From: Sphagnum compactum
Taxonomy: Eukaryota; Bryophyta; Sphagnopsida; Sphagnales
Assembly (NCBI GenBank): GCA_965153455.1
Contig: OZ234498.1
Span: 19,592,001 to 19,656,000 of the forward strand
DNA: 64,000 nt
Direction of reading: 5' to 3'
The notes under the pieces are model-generated. The model was not told the DNA's origin, did not search any database, and saw only the letters and a program-made list of their open reading frames with translations. This document shows, piece after piece, positions 54,434 through 64,000 of the stretch; the stretch's first letter is position 1; each line of letters opens with the position of its first letter. Both the position numbers and the translations under genes were made by a program.

Positions 54434-57400
54434 CTATGGGAGTGCAGATGAGAAATGGGTGCTGGAGGTGAAGTTGTGAGCAAAACTCTCAGACAAAAGC
54501 TCATTAATTGTAAGAGCAATTTTGTCAGAGTCGAAAGATGTAACAGGCTTCTTTGTTGGGATTCTTGGGACTCCAACTTCATTATTCAGTACTTGAACAA
54601 CTTCACCCATTGAAGGTCGTGTGCTTGGATCTGGATGTGAGCACAAAAGGCCGACTAGCAACATGGTCCTCATTTCTTGCATGTCATATGCACATTCCAA
54701 TCTGGATTCAATCAAACAAAACATAACCCACAAAACTCAAAACACGGAAAAGGATTTTGTTTTTGTGAGGAAACCTGTTAGTGTACCAATCCAAACCCTG
54801 GCGAAAGCTTGAATATAATGCTGATAATCCAAACAGCTATTTTAAGTTTGGTAAACTTCTGTAGTTGGGATTATGATCCATCTCTACACTTCTTTTGGGC
54901 CTCCCAATAGTTTATGTGTAAGCACCAAAAACTCCACATGCATAGCACCAATATGGTAATATTTGGAATGCAACATAGTTCACAACTCATTGATGTACAC
55001 AACAGAGATGGGGACATGTTTGTGGGTGCCACCTTTTTTGTAACCATAAAGCACTTGGAGAAACTTTCTAAGTGCATTTGGAGGGCACCTTATATCCATG
55101 AATTTCCCTCTTACAAAAGAGGAGGGATCTTATGCCTCCTTACGATATGAGGTGGAGGGAACTGATGCCCACTTTGTAGGTGCAAGCTCCCTCCCATTCC
55201 TTAGGAGTAGTCGTGAGAACCTTCTATGCCTCATGATCAACATATGTTTAGGTTCATGGTACCATTTGCCCTGTTCACAGGTGGACTTGGCTACCACCAT
55301 GTCCTAGATCCCTTATTCTGGGAATGCTCCCACCCGAGGGCTTTACCCCTACACTTTTGAACTTGAAAGCCATCCCCTAAGTTTAGGAATTTGGAGTGAG
55401 AGAGTGGGAGAGAGAGAGAGAGAGGGAGAGATTGATTGGCTGACCTGGGATCTGCCGCTTGCATGATGTTATCATTCTGGTGGAGATTCCATACCCAATC
55501 AACCAGAATGGCTTGATCTTCAGGCCATGATGTATCAAGTGGGCGCCTCCCACATGCTACCTGAATCCCAGTACACAATGCAAGAAAAATGATATACACT
55601 CATGATTTATATTTGCAAAACCATTGAAGATTTTACACACATAAGAGTATTGGGTGCCTTTTCCTCTCTCTTCTTAAAGTGCTTCAAAGCCCCACTTTTT
55701 TACCTCCAACATGACAGCTCCAAAGCTGAAAACATCTGTCTTGTCTGTTGCCTTCCCACTCTGGATGGCTTCTGGGGCAATATACCTGAAAACCACAGTC
55801 CATGAAAATTGGTTCTTGCATCAAAAGAGAGCTGCCAAATTTGTTCAAAATCTATGGAGAATTTTTTCTTACTTATTACATGCCGTTTAGAATCCAGAAC
55901 TCAAAAAAGAAAGAAAAAAGTTGCAAACTTTTTCAAGGGAGTATACCCAAATGTGCCAGCAACAACAGTTGCTTCTGGGTGGTTGTGATAATCCATCAGT
56001 CGTGTGAGCCCAAAGTCCCCAAGCTTTGGATTGAAATTGTTGTCGAGCAAAATGTTGCTGGACTTCACATCTCTGTGAACAAACCTCTCTTCATGCAAGT
56101 AATGTAATGCCACCGCAAGACCACTCACGATTTTGTAGCGGTGAGACCATGAGAGAACAGGCCCATGAAGCTTCTCGTTGTACAGGGCTTGATCTAAGCT
56201 TCCATTGGACATGAACTCGTAAACAAGGAAGCGTTTGCCATCTGATTGGCACCAGCCCTGTAATTGGACAAGGTTGCGATGCTGCAGCTGAGAAATTGCC
56301 ACAACTTCTGCTGCAAATTTATTCTGATCAAATCCACTTTTTTGGGGATGTTCCTTTGGAGCTACTTGCTTCACAGCAACAAGGCAACCTGTATCAGGAA
56401 GCACACCTCTGTACACATTTCCAATCCCTCCCAGTCCAAGCTTCTCTTTCGCATCAAACCATTTCGTAGCCAACCCAAGTTCCTTGTATTGGAAGCAACG
56501 GAGTCCATACTGATTCTTGGCTTCGAATTCATCCTGTCTCTTGAAAGAAACTGCAGCCTGGCTTCTCTTCCTCCTGCTGCTGCACAGATTGAATACAAGA
56601 GTGCACACCAATAGCAGCAGGAGAAGTCCTGTCAAAATCATTCCTGCCACAACGCCAGTATTCCTGTGGGGATGATGATCCTGGACATTCAACAAGCCAG
56701 ATGTTGAGAAAGTCCAAGCATGAATGGTGTGAAGCTCCGTGTCTCTGCCTGACGCTGCAGCAAATCCTACATACATCCACTCGCTGAGCACACTTGGGAG
56801 ATCAAGTGTCTCAGAGATGATGGGCACCATGGGCCTATCTGCACTTGAGCTGATTCGCACCTGCACACATTTCAAGAACCAAATGGTTGCTTTTAATCCT
56901 TCAATCCTTCAAGATAGAAAGGACACATGAATCATCATGTCATGTCTCAGCCTAACAATCAACCCCAAATCCTTCTCTCAATGCAGCTAAACCCTAAATT
57001 CACATGGCCAAACTCTGCAAGAATGGAATCTAGAGACAAAGCAGTAGAGAGATAGATGATGGCTCCTCTGAGCCAAAACTCCAGGGGAAGGTTTGGGTGG
57101 CTCAACCAACATCTGGGCCAAGGCCACTTTCATCCACAGTGAGCAGCAGGAGAAGACAACATCAGAAGTGTCTTTTGCAAGCCACCTTGAATTTTTCTTG
57201 AATGCTTTTTTCATGAATCTCCTTTTGGAAAATTGCAATTGCACCAGAAAACCAGAAAACCCTAAAAGAAAAAAACACCCGATGCACAATCCATACAAAT
57301 CAATTTATTTCAAACAATTTGCTGATCAGATTTCAACAAGTTATTAATTTATTGTTGAAATCCAATCAGCAACCCTCCAATCCCCCAAATGTATGTATGT

Positions 57401-58180
57401 ATGTATGGATAAGGTACTCAGTCAGCTCTTTGTGGGTTTTCAAGCCCAGTTGAGGGCGCTCTGGAGGATTTGGGTATGGCTACTGTAGTCAATCCAGGCA
57501 TTGAAAAAAGAGCCACTTTTGAACACAGTATTTGCATTACCAGCAAACTCAGATGATACAAAATACAGATGTTGCATTGGATTAGAGTCTTGGGAAGAGT
57601 TTTAAGGTTTTGCAAAGCAAAGAAGCAAAGCTGAGATCAGATGAAACAGAAACTGGAAGAAGGAGACTTTTTTGAAAAAATTACCTGAAGGATTTGGGTA
57701 TGGCTGTTGTAGTCAATCCAGGCATTGACAAGAGAGCCACTCTTGAAGGTAATGTTGGCATTAGCAGCATCAGCAGAGACAACAGAGGTAGCATTGTGCA
57801 AGTCAATGCCAACATGGTTATCATTCATATCATCAATGGGTTGAGGATCTGCAAAAGTGTCGAATTCGACAGCAAATGTGTGAGCACAAGTCCGCATGTC
57901 GGACACATTGAACACTCCAAGCTGCCCACCTCCATCCCCAAGATCATGATGCAGAGCTTCCAGGAAAGTTCCAGCTTCTCCTTCTTGTTCATCCTCTTCT
58001 CCAGCTTTTCCTTCTCCTCCTTCACCTCCAGGCACAAACAGGAACGCCAACCCAGCTCCAAAACTGGACACATTTGAGGGCACAACAGAGAAGGTGAAGA
58101 AAGTGGTGAAAGAGGCTGTTACATTATTATTTGCAGGGTCTGACATTCTCACTGGGAATTGGTATAAAGCTCTCCCCACC

Positions 58181-58216
<36 letters not shown>

Positions 58217-58527
58217 GATGTGAGCTGAATCCCAGTCTCTGAAGCAGCTGCATCTCCTATGAATGTGATCATCGGAAAGCGAAGATTTGCAGCTGCGGTG
58301 GAGAAGTTGGATACTGAAAAATAGGTATCTTGAGCATGACAGACCATCGGCAACGACAGGCTTAGCCATTGCAAGCCTAAAATCAGCAGTGCGAGTACAT
58401 GAAGACTAGGCGGCCATAGCTTTGGCAAGCGAGGAGGAGCTGGAGGAGGAGGAGGAGGAGGAAGAAGAAGAGCACCCACTTCTAGTCTTCTCATAAGAAC
58501 TTCAGGCTTCACCACATGTTCATACAT
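54434..58527 (-). CDS. L-type lectin-domain receptor-like kinase, 5 exons
   Basis: Exons, 5' to 3': 58527-57685, 56860-55947, 55785-55704, 55560-55445, 54701-54434; 2223 bp, 740 residues. A proline run and signal peptide end near residue 65. The legume-lectin domain is about 67-335 ([44 protein letters not shown]). One membrane span lies at about 350-372, followed by RRKR. The Ser/Thr kinase is about 415-690: glycine loop [15 protein letters not shown] lysine 445, [12 protein letters not shown] (RD type, Asp545), DFG 563-565, GTFGYIAPEA. L-LecRKs sit in the plasma membrane and signal in defence and extracellular nucleotide sensing. Catalytic residues are intact, so it should be active. ATG at 58494 (MRRLEVG) is an alternative start. 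Angiosperm members usually have no introns; this one has four. Confidence 0.94.
57463..57550 (-). pseudogene. Partial duplicate of LecRK exon 1 end, inside intron 1
   Basis: About 88 bp nearly repeat the last coding part of exon 1 (57685-57772). In gene sense it reads [20 protein letters not shown], with the frame open; the real exon reads [20 protein letters not shown]. The donor is lost: CTCCAG is followed by AGCG instead of GT. It may be dead, or an alternative terminal exon that would end the protein within the lectin domain a few codons later. Confidence 0.8.
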
Positions 58528-58554
58528 CAGTAAGGAGGAAATTTGCTGTTGGGT

Positions 58555-58920
58555 ATCAAACCACAGCAGCAGCAGCAGCAGCAGCAGCACTTCAAATGAG
58601 TACTACCACCACCACCATCACCACCACTACTACTACTACTAGACAGTCTACATGAGCTTCTGCATCAACAGGAGATGAAGACACTGCACCAGACTATTGG
58701 AAACACAATGCTGCTGATAATACTTACTTGATGAGCCACCCCACCCACAGTTTATGCACCAACAACAACAACAACAACAACACAAGAGGAGGTGGAGGTG
58801 TACATGAGGAGCTGCATCATCTACCAACAAAAGCAGGTGCATGGAACAGAAAGAGACTAGAAAAGAGAAGAGAGCAGAAGAGAGTCCAGAGTCCAGACTA
58901 GTGTGTGTGTGTGTGTTTTT
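58555..58920 (-). repeat. Microsatellites in LecRK leader
   Basis: CAG repeats at about 58563-58588, ACC/ACT repeats at about 58605-58640, CAA repeats at about 58763-58790 and GT repeats at about 58900-58916 lie in the presumed 5' UTR/promoter of the receptor kinase gene. Confidence 0.85.
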
Positions 58921-59256
58921 TTTTAAGGGATTTTTGTTTGTAGCCAAAATGGGTATCATTCATTGGAAGGTGTAGAAAATTTGGCAAGCATCCCTAGTTT
59001 AAGATTTAGCCAAAATAAAAATCTGGCTATCAACCAAAAAATATGAATAATTAATATACAAAACCTTTTAAATTATCATTCTATATTTTTGGCTACCCAT
59101 ACTGAAAACCAAAGTGTAGAAAAATCTGCTCTATTTTTTAAACTAAATTTCTTTTTTCCTTACACTTTCTGGCTATTGAAAAACCAACCACCTAAATCAC
59201 TTAGTTTTCGAAATTTTTTAATTTTTAATTTCTCTTTTTTGGCGAAATATCGCCAA
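58898..59256 (-). repeat. Dispersed gene-upstream element, copy C (LecRK)
   Basis: TTAAGGGATTTTTGTT, TGTAGCCAAAATGGG, one diverged pair of half-units ending AAGATTTAGCCAAAA, TTTTGGCTACCC near 59088, GGCTATTGAAAAACCAACC, and the hairpin TTGGCGAAATATCGCCAA at 59239-59256. The order and orientation are the same as in copies A and B. It lies about 0.4 kb upstream of the LecRK start codon. Confidence 0.8.
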
Positions 59257-61320
59257 TATTGAAAAATTAAAAAAAGGGTGGGAACTTTGTTTCATTCAGG
59301 ACACAAATGACAAGCAGCTCCCCCCCCCCCCCCCCTTACTGCAAAGAGGTGAGTAAAAATCAGGCTATATTTATTATTATTTCTGGCACCCATATTTATT
59401 ATTATTATTATTTTGTGACCCCCTTTTGTTTCCCAAAATCAATACATATATATATTTGGGTCATGCATGTAAATTTTATTACTTATTATTATTAATAGCC
59501 TGCTACTTTTGCTTACTGTCTTATTAATGCTTCTTTAAAAGCCTTTGGAATTGGGGAGCTCATGTTGTTCTAATAAGCTTGTCTGTTGTCTATTTAGTAG
59601 TAGTAAATAATAATAGTCAGGAGTCAGAGCCAGAGCTTGGCTAAAAGCTTTTCCCTCTATTTTGAAGTGTGTTGTTGCTGTAGATGAAGGTTGTTCTTTC
59701 AAGTTAGTTGTGGTAAAGCTTTTCTATATTCCCTCACAGGGATAGGGACTATGGCATCGGATCCAAGTTTTGGAAGTTTTTACCTTATTAAAAATCAGTT
59801 TCATATCAGATGAACTCGTTTCTTTGGTGAAAGTGTTTTGGACTGTTTAGATTGGCACGGATTGTTTTGGTTTTTAGAGTGTGGACATTGTAAGTAAGTA
59901 GATGTACAACATCATATCTATTGACAGAGTCAGCGTGTTTGTGATGCCTTGTTTCATGATCTCATCCATGATCTTTAGGGTTTTTGCTTTTTTTAACATG
60001 CAATGTAGTCAATCAGGTGTAATGAATAGTTGCAACTATTTCACTATACCATTTTATTGCATTCATCCAACTTGATGGCACAATGAACTACCTAGTAGAT
60101 GAGATTGATTTTTAAGCAATAAGGTTATTCCATCCCCTCTCCCCCCTAAACCTTTTCTTTTTGGGGCAAATTTTTTGACCAATGGGGTACAATAAACTAT
60201 TATAATTGTTGAGCCTCTCATTTTACCATTTATCATTTTGCAATTAGTGTATTATTGAATGTTGGGAGAAATTAAATAAAATAAGGAATAGAAATAAGGA
60301 AACTTCCTTGTTTCTTAGCAATTTTGGGTTTAGCAAAGAGAAGCATGACAAGGCATACTTTTTATTTTGTGGAGGGAAGTGAATTTATGCTTCTATGTTG
60401 GGGGAGTGCCTTATCTGCCAAAAATATCGATGATTGGCCAATCAAAATGAATCCTTCTGGAAAATAGATTAAATAATTCTCCCCGTGTCTATACCCCCTC
60501 ACCCAAAATGGCCACCTATTTTAGTTCTTTTGCCTTTAGAATGAAGCTAGGTAATTGGATGTTTATTAGAGTTATCTGTAAAGTCACACTGTCGTCACCC
60601 TGTTTTTGGGCCTGCTTTTACCCCCCTATTCCCTCTTTCAGTGGTGTCTGCAAAGTAGTGAAATCATATCAAATCTCAATATCAAAATGCTGAAACTCAG
60701 TATTTGCCACACAAGGTTCGAGAGTAATTATAGTAGTCGTACATGTAGGAACAGTGAAAATATATGTAACAGTGGAGGCGCTAAGGAAAAATGAAAGACA
60801 GGATGAAACTCAGTTTACCACCAAAATTGCTGGAAAAACTAGTTAGTCTGGGCCCAGTTATTTCGTTTTGTAAAATTTTCATTCCCAGTTCCACGTTTGA
60901 TGCCCTATTATCCCAAAACTGATCGTTCTTGCCCCCTAATGGGGGGACTTTATGATAACTCTATTGTGTACAATGGCACTTGTTGTTATTTTTCTTTCAT
61001 TCTTTAGGGCAATTGTGGGGCAGATCTTTCCTGAGTCTTTTAAGGACTGCCCTTGGGGTTGGAGGTTTGGACCTTGAGGTAAAGAGAGGAAATATCAAAA
61101 GCTTAGGGCATGCATGCACACTACCAAATACTTTGGTTTATTTGTGATTATAGAGCTTGCAGGAGCCAAGAAAGAACTAGCTCCTACCCTTCACTCTTGG
61201 TACAAGGGAATCGATGCAAAGATAACAAGCGGCTCTATCGTGAGAGGCTTTGTCCTAAAAATAAGGTATTACATTTAATGTTATATTATGAACTCAAGTT
61301 CTATCAACCCTAGGAGCCTA
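59257..61320. other. AT-rich intergenic DNA
   Basis: AT-rich spacer with a poly-C run at about 59321-59335 and ATT repeats at about 59369-59413. A long terminal repeat for the decayed pol at 61325-62240 would be expected on this side, but I could not identify its ends. No gene supported. Confidence 0.5.
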
Positions 61321-61324
61321 GGTT

Positions 61325-62240
61325 TATTTAATGCATCGAAAGCAACACCATTTTTTGATTGGCACTTCCTCTAAGGGTGGCATAAACATCTCATATGCCA
61401 ACCTTGAGAATATTAATCACAAATCAACATAATGGTGGCCTTTGGAAATTGCTCACGTAACATACATCATAGGCTAACAAAAACCATTGATAACGATGAA
61501 TCAATTCGACCATCCACATTGGGCTGCACAATTATGCATGTGTTCTTTTCATGTCGAACTACCCTCCAACAATAACACTCTAAAAGGTAAGACCTTCTAC
61601 ACATGAATAATAACACATCCTATAGCCACATCCAAAGTATTTAGTGTTGTCTACTATAAATACACATAATCTCTTGGCTCCAATTTACAAATTTGAGGTC
61701 AACAACCACATCCATTAATAGTAGCATAATGTAAGGTATCCTAGTGTTGGGTAATTGTGAAATTCTCCATAGCCATGGGCATACATGTCGGAACAAGGTA
61801 ACTTGCTACTCACATGTTTGAAGCTACACATTAAGATCATTCAAGTTGATTATTAGCATTGCATCTCTTCATATTGAAGTTAGTATTCACATCCAAGTAG
61901 TAAAAAGTATGGGGGAAAATATGAAGTGAGGCTTGTTGATTAAACCTATACCGCATAATTAGTCATGGTAATTGTAGGTTCCAATCTCAAGTATGGCCAT
62001 TTTAAACTCCATATTTTTGCAAACCTCACTTCATCATTTGCACCATCCATTTAGTTAACATGTCCATCTTAGGATGGTCTTGTGATATCATGCAATGATC
62101 AATCAATGCCTTCTCACACAACTCTTGGAACTCCCCACAAAATTTTGTACCTTCGTCAATGAGTACTTTAGTTGGAGCCCCAAATCTACTAAACACCTTG
62201 TCCAAAAGTGATAGGTGGCACCCTCACTACTACATCCAGC
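61325..62240 (-). mobile_element. Decayed Ty3/gypsy-type retrotransposon pol: integrase end plus PHD-like finger
   Basis: Reading the minus strand with stops and frameshifts, about 62100-62215 resembles the integrase catalytic core around FGAPTKVL and EGTKFCGEFQEL. About 61850-62090 resembles the later core, and 61730-61790 a MPMAMEN-like block. After a linker with EHMHNCA, the sequence at 61325-61440 resembles a PHD finger (LICD, GWHMRC, PPLEEVPIKKW, CFRC) and then a stop. Many in-frame stops, frameshifts and a strong C-to-T bias show that the copy is long dead. Confidence 0.7.
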
Positions 62241-62808
62241 AATGCCACTAGTTTTAACCATTTTGAGAAATGTTTGATCATAACCAAAACATACTGATTA
62301 TATCAAATGATCAAATTATGTGGCATGAAAAACTCCAAATCCATCGATGGGTAAATTCAAGTTAAAAGGAATCAATGATGCACCCATGGTCATTGTTTAT
62401 TTCCAAAATATTTTCAAAACATCCTAAGAATATTCCAAATGCAAACTTGAAAAAATCATCAAAAAATTCATATGAACTATAGATATCTTCCATTATGTTA
62501 TTTTCCAAATATGTGTTTAAATGTTCTCTTCAAAAATTTGTCATTTTCAATCCATTAAATATTATATTAAAAGTCCTTAAAACAACAAAAACCACTGAAA
62601 AATCACTAGTTATAATGCTTTAACATTTTTTTTATTGTTTTATCTTCATTAAATTAATTTCAAAAAAAATCACATGTTTCCGTAATATATGAAAAAAAAT
62701 TTAATGTAAACACAATAAAAATTTATGTAACATTAAAATGTGAAAAGCCAAACACTAGTTACACATTCATTGGTCCCTTTTAGCTTAAATTTACCATGAT
62801 ATCCAAGC
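62241..62808. other. AT-rich DNA between the two retroelement remnants
   Basis: AT-rich stretch without recognisable coding motif. It probably belongs to the decayed pol element, mutated beyond recognition. Confidence 0.4.
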
Positions 62809-63581
62809 TGTCGCAACCCCACTTTGTCCAAGTGTGGGGGTGAAGCCCAACACTTGGAAAAGTTGCAGGTTTGGAGCCCTTCGGGACTCCCGAATGTTCA
62901 AAGCTCGACAGCAAGGCCCAAAACACCTCGCATTGGGGTGTTATTGATGTCATTGGAAAGGTCTTGAAACGTAGATATCGAAAATGGCCTCGCATTGGCC
63001 ATTTGGACTTCTGCAGCCCAAGTTATGGGCAAAAGAAGGGCCGGGAGTCAAATTGGCAGTTTGACTCTCGACCACTAAAAGTCAGGAATCGACCTCTTCC
63101 CGACATCCGATTTGAGAGTGCGACATGGCGTTGGAAAGATCTCGACGAGGGCTACAACTTTGGTTTAGACCTTGTTGCGATCGGACTCCGGAGTCAGGAG
63201 TTATGACAGCTCAAAGTTCCGGGAGTCCCGCCAGGACAATTTCGGGACTCCATTTCGGGAATCCCAACAAAATGTGCCATTTGGATGTAGCCTCCACGGC
63301 GAGCTGCAGAGATAACTATAAGGGGGAAGGTGGTGGCTTCCCCCAAGTCCGAGCCGTGGTGAGTCAAGTAGTCCAAAGTGCCCGTGACTTGTCCCAACAC
63401 CCAAGGGTGTTCCCGAATGTGATCTAACCCATTTGTGGTTGGTTTTGGATGCAGATTCGTGCTTGATCTACTAGTCCATCTTCCTAGTCTAATCCCGGGG
63501 CTTCCAACTCGACCCTCTACCCCTTTCTAGAGTTGGAAGTCGGGAGCGTCCCTTGTGGTCCCAACTTTCCGCAACTTCACA
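62809..63581 (+). mobile_element. Putative 773-bp LTR of a retrotransposon
   Basis: The segment begins TGTCGCAACCCC, ends CAACTTCACA (TGT..ACA termini), and is much richer in GC and CpG than both flanks, which suggests a younger insertion. A primer-binding-site-like sequence follows immediately. Its only open frames are non-coding by composition. The partner LTR would lie outside the window, or this is a truncated copy. Confidence 0.6.
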
Positions 63582-63601
63582 TTGGTGAACCCTCAAGTGG
63601 G
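63582..63601 (+). other. Primer-binding-site-like sequence after the putative LTR
   Basis: TTGGTGAACCCTCAAGTGGG starts directly after the CACA terminus. This is where a tRNA primer site lies in LTR retrotransposons. I cannot name the tRNA from memory. Confidence 0.45.
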
Positions 63602-64000
63602 TTCATCCCGGGACCGAGGAGCGCGTCACAAGCCCCATGATGGGAAATGGCTAAAGATGAAATGTAAGTACAATAAACAAAACTCATACCTAATCACACA
63701 CAAAAACACTAATAAACAAATTGTTGAACCTATAATTGCATCCCATGCCACCAATGTTTTATTTAGAACAAACTATAGGTCCATCGAACCCCAAAATAGC
63801 CCAACTTTTTGTGAGCATGTTGAATAAGGCCCTCACATTGCTCCAAGTGAAATACCATTCACACTTGTCCATCTATCCACACCCACAACAAGGAATTACC
63901 TTCCCATTTGAATCTTTTGGTTTTGTGCAGAATTTGGTCCCACTCCTAGGGTGTGAATCCAATTGAAACTTCACTTGCTTGCAAATATGCAATAATAGGT
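63602..64000. other. Start of retroelement interior, then AT-rich DNA
   Basis: About 60 bp of GC-rich leader-like sequence follow the primer-site-like motif. Composition then shifts abruptly to AT-rich near 63660, suggesting truncation of the element or a nested insertion. No gag frame can be supported before the window ends. Confidence 0.45.

Noticed and set aside
62871-63206. 111-residue open frame on the plus strand
   Set aside because: It lies wholly inside the putative LTR and has the composition of non-coding LTR sequence.

Overview
This window is nuclear DNA from a land plant. The evidence is spliceosomal introns with plant-type GT..AG ends, a plant L-type lectin receptor kinase, a strictosidine-synthase-like gene, plant telomere-type CCCTAAA blocks, plant-type inverted-repeat transposons and a decayed Ty3/gypsy polyprotein. 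A receptor kinase split by four introns and 12- and 40-exon housekeeping genes look more like a bryophyte or lycophyte than a flowering plant, but I cannot name the lineage. There are no prokaryotic features, operons or CRISPR.

Layout. 1-815: A-rich flank, then a GA-rich leader. 816-8929 (+): a nine-exon SCAPER homologue. 10730-27128 (-): a 40-exon, about 2751-residue homologue of spastizin/ZFYVE26 in its plant form without a FYVE finger; nine of its introns carry telomere-type blocks. 27.1-31.3 kb: AT-rich spacer with minisatellites. 31336-36284 (-): cytosolic HSP90 in 12 exons, with heat-shock elements about 1 kb upstream. 36.9-40.5 kb: AT-rich spacer. 40569-43096 (-): strictosidine-synthase-like protein, four exons, two MITE-like elements in its last intron. 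45030-46698 (-): an unrecognised five-exon membrane protein. 47.4-54.4 kb: tandem repeats (64 bp x 8, 80 bp x 5), AT-rich spacer, a second MITE pair, U2 snRNA-like fragments and a hairpin. 54434-58527 (-): L-type lectin receptor kinase, five exons. 58.9-64 kb: AT-rich spacer, a decayed gypsy pol with a PHD-like end, and an apparent 773-bp LTR with a primer-binding-site-like sequence.

The exon maps were built by hand from splice consensus, continuity of reading phase and remembered family sequence. For every gene the exon lengths sum to a whole number of codons with phases matching at each junction. No transcript data were available.

The genes have unrelated jobs (ER/cell-cycle-linked protein, endolysosomal protein, chaperone, secretory-pathway propeller protein, unknown membrane protein, receptor kinase), and nothing suggests a functional cluster. 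The most unusual non-genic signal is a dispersed element found upstream of three of the five minus-strand genes, always in the same orientation. It has a 32+32 bp duplex unit, 11-bp inverted repeats in the best copy and a hairpin whose arms change but keep pairing. One copy has expanded to eight 64-bp units, and another ends next to the HSP90 heat-shock elements.
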